Shown here: positions 6,710 through 11,315 of the stretch, in pieces
Layout: each line of letters opens with the position of its first letter
How positions within the stretch are numbered: the first letter of the stretch is position 1
Assembly (NCBI GenBank): GCA_947490035.1
Contig: CANLGS010000059.1
Coordinates: 1-11,315 of the forward strand
Length of the DNA: 11,315 nucleotides
Direction: 5' to 3'
DNA from: Gemmataceae bacterium
GTDB lineage: Bacteria; Planctomycetota; Planctomycetia; Gemmatales; Gemmataceae
Notes under the pieces: model-generated
Databases searched by the model: none
What the model saw: only the letters and a program-made list of their open reading frames with translations
Told to the model about the DNA's origin: nothing
Program-made: the position numbers and the translations under genes

Positions 6710-6718
6710 AGTGTACCA
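6710..6718 (-). promoter_or_regulatory. Candidate extended -10 promoter for the ceramidase-like gene
   Basis: On the minus strand TGGTACACT fits an extended -10 (TG-N-TACACT), with the -10 hexamer at 6715-6710 and a predicted start near 6703, giving a leader of about 28 bases before the GTG at 6675. The -35 region, which would fall in the end of the NYN gene, has no good match, so this is tentative. Confidence 0.3.
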
Positions 6719-6724
6719 ACGGCG

Positions 6725-7447
6725 CTACGACCGGGGGAAGTAGTTTCGAGGATCGCGACAGGCATCGTAGTCGGCCTGTGAGATCGGTATGTGAATCGTC
6801 CCAGGGATGCCGCGGCCACCCGCATCGTTCGAAGGAAATGCGCTGGCGATAGTCACGGTCTTCGGGTCGCCCGCGAGCCGCTTGACCTCTTCGACCGCTT
6901 CCGCCAAATCCTTGTCGCGCGAGAAGACAAGCGCCACATCGTACAGCCCTTCGCGGAAGAAGCGAATCATATCGACCGCGAGCCGGACATCGATCCCCTT
7001 CTCGGTGAACGTGGTCGCTTCGAGGATCACGCCTTCCGGCGCTTCCGCGAGGTTGTCGAAGTGGAGCCGTCCGGGGTACTCGCTACCGTCGGGCAGGTAG
7101 ATTTTGACCTGATCGTAAAGCTTGATCGAAATGGTCTTGTAGTTCAGCTTCCGGGTCACGACCTCGACACCCAGTCGCTTCATCGCCGCGCCTTTATTCG
7201 CCCAGAACACCGACCACGTTCGGTTCTGCTGTTCGCTCGGCACGCCGGTGTAGAAGCGAATGTGACGGAGATCCCACCCGCGCCGATCGCAGACGAGAGT
7301 TGCCAACCGAAGCGGGTCAAAATCTGGATACGAGATGCCGAACTCTCGTTCCGCATCGTGAAACAAGTTCTGACCGTCGAAGAAGACGTACGCGCGCGGC
7401 TTGATAGCGGCAGGTGTCGAAGGAACGGGCAGAGGAGCAGTAGGCAT
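6725..7447 (-). CDS. NYN-domain (PIN-like) putative ribonuclease
   Basis: The 240-residue protein resembles the NYN/LabA-DUF88 family, PIN-fold proteins thought to be metal-dependent RNases. Residues 20-29 contain Tyr-Val-Phe-Phe-Asp24-Gly-Gln-Asn27-Leu-Phe, the first acidic site. Lys150-Gly-Ile-Asp153 with Asp159 matches the family's Lys-Gly-x-Asp motif. Phe-Ser176-Arg-Asp178-Lys-Asp180-Leu corresponds to the usual Ser-Gly-Asp-x-Asp-Phe, with Gly replaced by Arg. All expected acidic positions are present, so activity is plausible. The ATG at 7447 is chosen because the family fold begins soon after and no later start exists; an in-frame ATG at 7531 would put the hairpin inside the coding region. 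No normal ribosome-binding site precedes 7447; instead a terminator-like hairpin and T-run end right before it. Confidence 0.85.
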   Translation of the reverse strand: MPTAPLPVPSTPAAIKPRAYVFFDGQNLFHDAEREFGISYPDFDPLRLATLVCDRRGWDLRHIRFYTGVPSEQQNRTWSVFWANKGAAMKRLGVEVVTRKLNYKTISIKLYDQVKIYLPDGSEYPGRLHFDNLAEAPEGVILEATTFTEKGIDVRLAVDMIRFFREGLYDVALVFSRDKDLAEAVEEVKRLAGDPKTVTIASAFPSNDAGGRGIPGTIHIPISQADYDACRDPRNYFPRS

Positions 7448-7523
7448 GAAAAAACCCCGCCGGGGCCTTATGGCTGGCCGGACGGGGCAAGAGATCAACT
7501 CGCATGGATCACCTTCGCGACCC
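7448..7523 (-). ncRNA. Candidate attenuator leader or small RNA upstream of the NYN gene
   Basis: A transcript starting near 7523 from the promoter described separately would run about 75 bases and end in a strong hairpin plus T-run. On the minus strand CCCCG-T-CCGG pairs with CCGGCGGGG (outer limits 7487 and 7455), followed at once by TTTTTT (7454-7449), C, and the ATG at 7447. This is a textbook intrinsic terminator placed against a start codon. The leader also carries GAAGGTGATCC before an ATG at 7505, opening a 62-codon frame that overlaps the NYN gene in another frame, so leader translation could affect the hairpin. Alternatives: a free-standing small RNA, or simply the terminator of the protease gene ending at 7574. 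Confidence 0.5.
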
Positions 7524-7529
7524 ACCGGC

Positions 7530-7557
7530 ATTCTAGCATCGGTTCCGCCGTGGTCAA
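7530..7557 (-). promoter_or_regulatory. Strong sigma70-type promoter for the NYN leader
   Basis: On the minus strand TTGACC (7557-7552) and TAGAAT (7535-7530) are separated by 16 bases, five of six matches to each consensus. It lies in the 126-base gap between the protease stop (7574) and the NYN start (7447), with a predicted transcription start near 7523. It is the best promoter match noted in the window. Confidence 0.65.
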
Positions 7558-7573
7558 TCCTGAAAGGAAAAGT

Positions 7574-8392
7574 TCAGACGCGCGCGTTGCCGCTGCGGAA
7601 CAGCCAGTACAGAATCGTCTTGATCTCGAACGGCTTCAGGTCCGGCTTCAGCGACAGGATGCGGGCCGCGATCCCGGCCAGGTGCGGCGTCGCCCAGCTC
7701 GTCGCCGGTTCGCGCGCGAACGGGCCGAAGTACCCGCGGCTGTGCGCCTGGAACTCCACCTGTTCGGTCAGCTTGTACGCGAAGTGCAACGGGTCGTCGA
7801 ACAAGCCCTTATCGACCGAGATGAGAGGTGGGGCGAACGCCGCCGGGTAGCTACGCGTCAGCGGGTGCTCGTTGTGCGCCGCCGCGAACACCAGCACGTC
7901 GCGGAAGTACGCTTCCTCGATCGCGCGCTGCAACTGCTGCCGCCGCGGGACTTGTTGCAACTTGTGTTCGGGCACGCCGAGCGACAGGTTAATCACCTTC
8001 ACGTTCCACACGTCGATGGCGTGATGTAAAGCGGCGATCACCGTTTCGACTTCGCACGACCCGGTCGGGCCGAACACGTCGGCGCTGTACAACTTCACGC
8101 GCGGCGCCATCGTCAACACGATGTCCGCGACCGTCGTGCCGTGCGGGCTGGACTGGTGCCCGGTGTACGGCAGCGGCGGCCCGGTCGGCCGGAAGATCGC
8201 GCCTTCGATGTGCTGAATCGGCGTGCCCGCGGTGCGGAACTTCTCTTCGAGGACGGCGCGCTCCACGCCGGAGTCGATCACGGCGACGGCGATACCGTCG
8301 CCGGTCGCGCGCGCGTCGGTGAAGATGCTGTCCGGCGTCAGCCGCGCGAAGATGTCGTCGAACACCGTCGGATTCGGGAGAGGACTCGTCAT
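7574..8392 (-). CDS. Subtilisin-like serine protease (S8 family), no signal peptide
   Basis: The 272-residue protein is a compact subtilase catalytic domain. The triad is visible: Asp40 in Val-Ala-Val-Ile-Asp-Ser-Gly-Val, His84 in Ser-Ser-Pro-His-Gly-Thr-Thr-Val-Ala, and Ser232 in Ala-Thr-Ser-Trp-Ala-Thr-Pro-His-Leu-Ala-Gly. Asn174 in Ala-Ala-Ala-His-Asn-Glu fits the oxyanion-hole residue, and Val-Ile-Asn-Leu-Ser-Leu-Gly is the usual core strand. There is no signal peptide or propeptide (only about 33 residues precede the first strand), so it is probably cytoplasmic and kept in check in some other way. The Gly normally before Thr-Ser is Ala. The ATG overlaps the stop of the upstream response regulator as ATGA, so translation is coupled and the two products are expected to work together. 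Confidence 0.9.
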   Translation of the reverse strand: MTSPLPNPTVFDDIFARLTPDSIFTDARATGDGIAVAVIDSGVERAVLEEKFRTAGTPIQHIEGAIFRPTGPPLPYTGHQSSPHGTTVADIVLTMAPRVKLYSADVFGPTGSCEVETVIAALHHAIDVWNVKVINLSLGVPEHKLQQVPRRQQLQRAIEEAYFRDVLVFAAAHNEHPLTRSYPAAFAPPLISVDKGLFDDPLHFAYKLTEQVEFQAHSRGYFGPFAREPATSWATPHLAGIAARILSLKPDLKPFEIKTILYWLFRSGNARV

Positions 8393-9603
8393 GCCGTGCC
8401 CGTCATCTCGTCCAGCAACTTGCGCAGATCGTTCACCACCTTGACGCAGTGTTCCACGGCACTCGGGCCGTGCCGCACCGCCAGCGCCCGGACCGCTTCG
8501 ACCAAGCGCAGCGTGGTGTCCGGTGGCGCGGTCGCGTTGGAGTCCGCGGCCAGTCCTTCCTTCAAGCGTGCCATCACCGAAGGCGGCGGTGCCGTGTCCG
8601 ATGCACTCGGCATGTCGGTCAGGTGCGCCGTCGCGTGAAGCGCCGCGTCCACCGCGTCGAACAGCAGTTGGTGCGTCTGCCGCTCCGCGACCGCCTGCCG
8701 GAGTAGGTCCGTGCCGACTTCGGCCGCGGACGCGATCAGCCGCTTGTCGTCGTCGGTGAAGCCGGGCGAAGCCTTGTCGAACAACTCCACGACCACCACC
8801 GTGTCCGACGCGACGCGAAGGGGCGCCGCGAGGATGCACGACCGGTTCGCCTCGAACGGCAACAACTGCATCGGCCCAAGTGCCTTCGGGTCGAAGTCGT
8901 TCAGCGCGACCGGCTCCTGAAAACTGATGACGCTCGCCGCGAGCGAGTTGCCGAACGCGACCAGCGGCGCCGGCAGCACCAAGCCGTCGGAGCCGTAGGC
9001 GGTGGTGGATTGGGTGCCGTCGGCCGCGGTGTGGCGCACGATCAGCGCGCCGTCGGCGGCGCGCGTGCCGCGGATCACGAACCTGAGCAGCGATTTCACA
9101 GCGGCGGGCAGCGGCACCGGGTCGTTGAACGCGGCCGACGTTTGCACGATCGGCAGCACCTTCTCGACCGCTTCGCGGAACGCCGCGAGCCGCCGGTTCA
9201 GTTCGCGCTGCTGCTTCGCGGGGTGAATGCGGTCGAGTTGCCGGCGCACGGCCGCGACGAACGTGTCGCGGTTCAAGTCCTGGTTCTTGTCGATGTAATC
9301 GCGCACGCCCATGCGCAGCGCGTCAAGCGGCGTGGCCTGATGTGCGAACCCGGTGACGAGGATGGCGACCACGTCCGGCCGGAACTCCACCAAGTCTTCG
9401 AGGAGGCGCAAGCCGTCGCTGCCGGAGCCGAGGTTCCAGTCGAGCACGGCGAGATCGACGGCGTGTTCGTTCGCGACCTTCAGCGCCGATTCCGAATCCG
9501 CGACGGCGAAGACCTGCGCCTCCGGCATCGCGGACGTGAGCCACTCCTGAAACGTCCGGCGGACGGATTCCTCGTCGTCCACGATGAGTACGGTGTCGGT
9601 CAT
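8389..9603 (-). CDS. Response regulator with REC and GAF domains, no DNA-binding output
   Basis: The 404-residue protein begins with a CheY-like receiver domain (about 1-120): acidic pair Asp9-Asp10, phosphoacceptor Asp55 in Val-Leu-Asp-Trp-Asn-Leu, Thr84 in Leu-Val-Thr-Gly, and Lys106 in Asp-Tyr-Ile-Asp-Lys, so all switch residues are present. A helical linker (about 120-150) leads to a GAF-like sensor domain (about 155-315), with Ala-Ala-Pro-Leu-Arg-Val and Val-Glu-Leu-Phe-Asp-Lys-Ala-Ser-Pro-Gly-Phe-Thr-Asp-Asp-Asp typical of its end. The C-terminal 90 residues are helical with a disordered Pro/Ser segment; no HTH, GGDEF or kinase domain is seen. No histidine kinase is nearby. Coupled to the subtilase by an ATGA overlap, it is most simply a phosphorylation-controlled partner or regulator of that protease (inference). 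Confidence 0.88.
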   Translation of the reverse strand: MTDTVLIVDDEESVRRTFQEWLTSAMPEAQVFAVADSESALKVANEHAVDLAVLDWNLGSGSDGLRLLEDLVEFRPDVVAILVTGFAHQATPLDALRMGVRDYIDKNQDLNRDTFVAAVRRQLDRIHPAKQQRELNRRLAAFREAVEKVLPIVQTSAAFNDPVPLPAAVKSLLRFVIRGTRAADGALIVRHTAADGTQSTTAYGSDGLVLPAPLVAFGNSLAASVISFQEPVALNDFDPKALGPMQLLPFEANRSCILAAPLRVASDTVVVVELFDKASPGFTDDDKRLIASAAEVGTDLLRQAVAERQTHQLLFDAVDAALHATAHLTDMPSASDTAPPPSVMARLKEGLAADSNATAPPDTTLRLVEAVRALAVRHGPSAVEHCVKVVNDLRKLLDEMTGTA

Positions 9604-9611
9604 AGAGAGTC

Positions 9612-9620
9612 ATCATAGCA
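9612..9620 (-). promoter_or_regulatory. Extended -10 promoter giving a leaderless response-regulator mRNA
   Basis: TGCTATGAT on the minus strand (9620-9612) is an extended -10 (TG-N-TATGAT, five of six in the hexamer). The start codon is at 9603, so transcription should begin at or within two or three bases of the ATG. No ribosome-binding site precedes the ATG (GACTCTCT), which fits leaderless translation. The -35 match is poor, as expected for extended -10 promoters. Confidence 0.5.
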
Positions 9621-9719
9621 GTCGGGTCGCGAATAGTTGACGAGCCGGAAGCGTCAGCGACGGACAAAGCTGTCCGTCGCTGACGCTTCCGGCTCGTCAG
9701 AAAGAGTCGGCCACCCGAC
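9621..9719. repeat. Perfect 29-bp-arm palindrome with an outer stem (planctomycete-type dispersed repeat)
   Basis: Bases 9638-9666 and 9671-9699 are perfect reverse complements around the four-base loop AAGC. GTCGGGT (9621-9627) and ACCCGAC (9713-9719) form a further outer stem. It fills the gap between the stop of the secreted repeat protein (9727) and the response-regulator promoter (9612-9620). The arm sequence, with its core GAGCCGGAAGCGTCAGCGAC, recalls a family of palindromes scattered in planctomycete genomes that often produces spurious Arg-rich ORF calls; this is from memory. No T-run follows, so it may end transcription only as a structure, and it separates the upstream gene from the regulator operon. 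Confidence 0.85.
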
Positions 9720-9726
9720 ACCGGTG

Positions 9727-10884
9727 TTAGCGCCCGCGACCGACGACGGCACCCTTCGTGAATGTGACGTGAGCGGCGGTGTCGGCCGAGCCGTCGAGAA
9801 ACCGGATGCTCGCCATCAACCCCTCGGCCGGCTTCGCCTCGCCCGCGCCGACGCCGAAGTACGCGACCTTCGTCTTCGCGGTCAGCTTGACCTCGACGCG
9901 CTTCGCTTCCTCGCCGCGCACCTTGGCCTGACCTTCCACGGTGATCGAGCTGCCGTCCTTCGCGACCGCGACGACCTTACCCGCGATGGTCGTCCAGCGT
10001 TCGGGCACGGTGCCGGTGAACACCACCTTCGCGGCGGCTTCCTTCTCGCCGGCCAGCAGCCACACCTGCGCGACCAAACCCGCGGCGATCTTCGCGCCAT
10101 CGGTCGGCACGTTGTTGAAGACGGTCGTGGCCTTGTCGCCGATCTTCACCGTCATGCGCGTCGCTTCTCCACCGCGCTCCGTCGGCGGAATCTCGATCAC
10201 CAGCGTGCTGCCGTCGGCCGCGGCGCGCACCACCTTGCCGGCCGCGTCCGGGCGCTTCTCGTCGCGGCGTCCGGGCTCCCCGGCGCCGTAGACTTGCACC
10301 TTGCCCGCGTTCTTGCCGTCGTCCGCGTACCACACCGTGATCCGCTGCCCGTTGGCAAGTTTCGCCCCGTCCTTCGCGACGTTCGAGAAGCCGAGCGCGG
10401 TCTTGGCGTCGAGCGGAACAGTCATCACCCGCGCTTGCTCGCCGCGCGCCCCGCCGACGGTGACCTCGACCGACTTGCCGTCCTTCGCGACCGCCGACAC
10501 CACGCCGACGATGTCGCCGCCGCGCCCGGCCGTCTCGTGCCCGCTGAACGTCACGGTCGCGGCCGTGTCCTTCGAGCCTTCCGCGAGCCACACCTGCGCG
10601 ACGTACCCTTCCGTCGGCTTCGCGCCGTCCGGGCCGACGCCGTTGAACGTGACGGCCACCTTCTCGCCGAACTTCACGACGGCCTTGCCCGGCGCCTCGC
10701 CGCGCGCGGCGGGCGCGGTTTCCACCGTGAACGACTTCCCGTCCTTCGCGACCTCGACCACCTTGCCCGCCATCGCGGGCGCGGCCGGCGCCGCGGGCCG
10801 CTCGCGCTGCGCGGCCTCGCTGATTGCGCTTCCGAGAACGACGAGCGACAGCAGCGCGGCCGTCTTGAGGTGCGTGAAGATCAT
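9727..10884 (-). CDS. Secreted protein with four tandem beta-rich repeats, function unknown
   Basis: The 385-residue protein starts at ATG 10884, with AGGAG eleven bases upstream. Residues 1-25 are a Sec signal peptide (Leu-Lys-Thr-Ala-Ala-Leu-Leu-Ser-Leu-Val-Val-Leu, cleavage near Ser-Glu-Ala-Ala). After an Ala/Pro linker there are four units of about 75 residues, beginning near residues 40, 127, 215 and 305. Each follows the plan Gly-x-Val-x-x-Val-Ala-x-Asp-Gly-x-Ser-x-x-Val, an Arg-Gly-Glu-rich turn, a strand with Val/Lys, Asp-Gly-Ala-Lys-x-x-x-Gly, and a last strand such as Val-Ala-Gln-Val-Trp-Leu followed by Asp/Glu-x-x-Ala-Ala-x-Val. The shape suggests small OB-like or jelly-roll barrels, perhaps binding wall or extracellular polymers; no enzyme motif is visible. 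Nearby gene 4797-5153 may be a single-unit relative. Confidence 0.85.
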   Translation of the reverse strand: MIFTHLKTAALLSLVVLGSAISEAAQRERPAAPAAPAMAGKVVEVAKDGKSFTVETAPAARGEAPGKAVVKFGEKVAVTFNGVGPDGAKPTEGYVAQVWLAEGSKDTAATVTFSGHETAGRGGDIVGVVSAVAKDGKSVEVTVGGARGEQARVMTVPLDAKTALGFSNVAKDGAKLANGQRITVWYADDGKNAGKVQVYGAGEPGRRDEKRPDAAGKVVRAAADGSTLVIEIPPTERGGEATRMTVKIGDKATTVFNNVPTDGAKIAAGLVAQVWLLAGEKEAAAKVVFTGTVPERWTTIAGKVVAVAKDGSSITVEGQAKVRGEEAKRVEVKLTAKTKVAYFGVGAGEAKPAEGLMASIRFLDGSADTAAHVTFTKGAVVGRGR

Positions 10885-10935
10885 AGCGTGTAACACTCCT
10901 TCGATGAGCGCGGCGCGGGAGGGAGGTAGCTCGGA

Positions 10936-10963
10936 CGCCCTCCCCGCCGCAAACGGGAGGGCG
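10936..10963 (-). promoter_or_regulatory. Leader hairpin upstream of the four-repeat secreted protein
   Basis: CGCCCTCCC (10936-10944) pairs with GGGAGGGCG (10955-10963), a 9-bp perfect stem with a 10-base loop. It lies 52 bases upstream of the start at 10884. It may be a 5'-UTR element, or the terminator of whatever gene once lay upstream; there is no T-run. Confidence 0.4.
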
Positions 10964-11014
10964 ACAGTGGCCGGTGTGCCGCCAGTGTAAAGGCGGCGGC
11001 GCGCGCGGCGGCCA

Positions 11015-11119
11015 TTATTTCTTGCCGAGGAGCAGATCGACCCACCCAGCACCCGCGGGCGCGGGCGGGTGCCGTGTGATTTCGACTAACACCCCGGAGG
11101 GGTAACACTCCCCAGCCCC
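11015..11119 (-). pseudogene. Possible 3' remnant of a minus-strand gene
   Basis: Reading leftwards on the minus strand, this stretch is open to a TAA at 11017-11015 and ends Ala-Gly-Trp-Val-Asp-Leu-Leu-Leu-Gly-Lys-Lys, preceded by Gly-Val-Leu-Val-Glu-Ile-Thr-Arg. It looks like a natural C-terminus but is only about 35 codons, after which the sequence changes to the less G+C-rich right-edge segment. There is no recognisable domain. It could be chance; the G+C-rich block at 11051-11069 and the small palindrome ACCCC-GGA-GGGGT (11091-11103) also lie here. Confidence 0.22.
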
Positions 11120-11315
11120 CATAGGCATCAAGTTAAGGAGACGCTGGCCTATGAAAAACGGGAAGTCCTTCCCACAATCGCTGTTAGGTAAAGACAGTGA
11201 TCGTGAAGAAGGAACTTCCCATGCCGATTGTAGCCAGGATTGGCGCAGCTTTGCAGTTGGTACTTACGGTTCGCTCGTGTTTTGGGTGGTTATCGGGAAT
11301 GGTGTTTGTGGGTAG
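11120..11315 (+). mobile_element. Possible left end of an insertion sequence running off the right edge
   Basis: From about 11120 the sequence is visibly less G+C-rich than the rest. It opens with CATAGGC (11120-11126), repeated inverted as GCCTATG (11147-11153), and a perfect GGGAAG-TC-CTTCCC hairpin (11160-11173), whose sequence recurs inverted with one extra base at 11208-11220. An ATG at 11221 follows AAGAAGGA by seven bases and opens Met-Pro-Ile-Val-Ala-Arg-Ile-Gly-Ala-Ala-Leu-Gln, still open at the edge. This vaguely recalls the start of IS4-type transposases. A second frame, ATG 11151 with AAGGAG upstream, runs 54 codons to a TAG ending on the last base. No right end is visible, so the identity is unproven. 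Confidence 0.35.

Noticed and set aside
7448..7531. Longer NYN protein starting at the ATG at 7531
   Set aside because: The extra residues translate the leader and the terminator hairpin, and this ATG lies inside the -10 box region, upstream of the predicted transcription start.
6791..8029. Long + strand frame spanning the NYN gene and part of the protease
   Set aside because: It crosses two well-supported minus-strand genes, the promoter and the hairpin, with low-complexity Arg-rich translation.
8393..8839. Upstream extension of the subtilase frame as an N-terminal domain
   Set aside because: This part is the antisense-frame shadow of the response regulator in the same direction; the ATGA overlap at 8389-8392 gives a natural start and the catalytic domain begins right after.
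9637..10893. Long + strand open frame over the palindrome and the secreted repeat protein
   Set aside because: Its first residues translate the palindrome and the rest is the antisense of a repeat protein with a signal peptide; no motif seen.
10885..11052. N-terminal extension of the secreted repeat protein to 11052
   Set aside because: It would bury the signal peptide inside the protein and runs through a leader hairpin; the ATG at 10884 is directly followed by a normal signal sequence.
11051..11069. G+C-rich alternating block considered as a small repeat or origin-like element
   Set aside because: Too short and low-complexity; it is explained as Pro/Ala codons of the possible gene remnant or chance in a G+C-rich genome.
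1..11315. CRISPR array, tRNA or rRNA genes
   Set aside because: No regularly spaced direct repeats, no cloverleaf with conserved TTCGA-type arm in a gene-free gap, and no rRNA-like conserved stretches were found by eye.

Overview
The window looks like a piece of chromosome from a Gemmata-like planctomycete (family Gemmataceae). The evidence is high G+C, a TIGR02996 'repeat-companion' plus leucine-rich-repeat protein, a DUF1080-type fragment, a Tat-exported ceramidase-like protein, and dispersed G+C-rich palindromes. This assignment is inferred from gene content; no marker gene is present.

Layout. Bases 1-2443 (+ strand, with one minus-strand remnant) are a decayed accessory stretch: the 3' end of an amidohydrolase, a headless DUF1080 fragment, a broken nuclease-like gene, an intact TIGR02996/LRR gene whose last codons run into an IS3 transposase remnant, and a DUF5615 (PIN-like) gene that lost its N-terminus at the IS3 remnant and carries a one-base frameshift in a G run. 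A terminator-like hairpin closes it. Bases 2544-4697 (+) encode an APC-superfamily permease with a soluble C-terminal domain. It converges on a small secreted protein (minus, 4797-5153), and the two stop codons lie in the two arms of one 105-bp inverted repeat.

From 4797 to 10884 every gene is on the minus strand. In transcription order they are: a secreted protein with four beta-rich repeats (10884-9727); a REC-GAF response regulator (9603-8389) overlapping by ATGA a cytoplasmic subtilisin-like protease (8392-7574); a NYN-domain putative nuclease (7447-6725) preceded by its own promoter and a terminator-like hairpin that ends at its start codon; a Tat-exported ceramidase-like hydrolase (6675-5287); and the small secreted protein. 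A perfect 29-bp-arm palindrome lies between the repeat protein and the response regulator.

Bases 10885-11315 hold no confident gene: a leader hairpin, a possible C-terminal gene remnant on the minus strand, and a less G+C-rich segment from about 11120 that may be the left end of an insertion sequence running off the window.

The most interesting units are the regulator-protease pair, which appears to be expressed from a leaderless mRNA, and the promoter-hairpin leader of the NYN gene, which may be an attenuator or a small RNA. No tRNA, rRNA or CRISPR array was seen.
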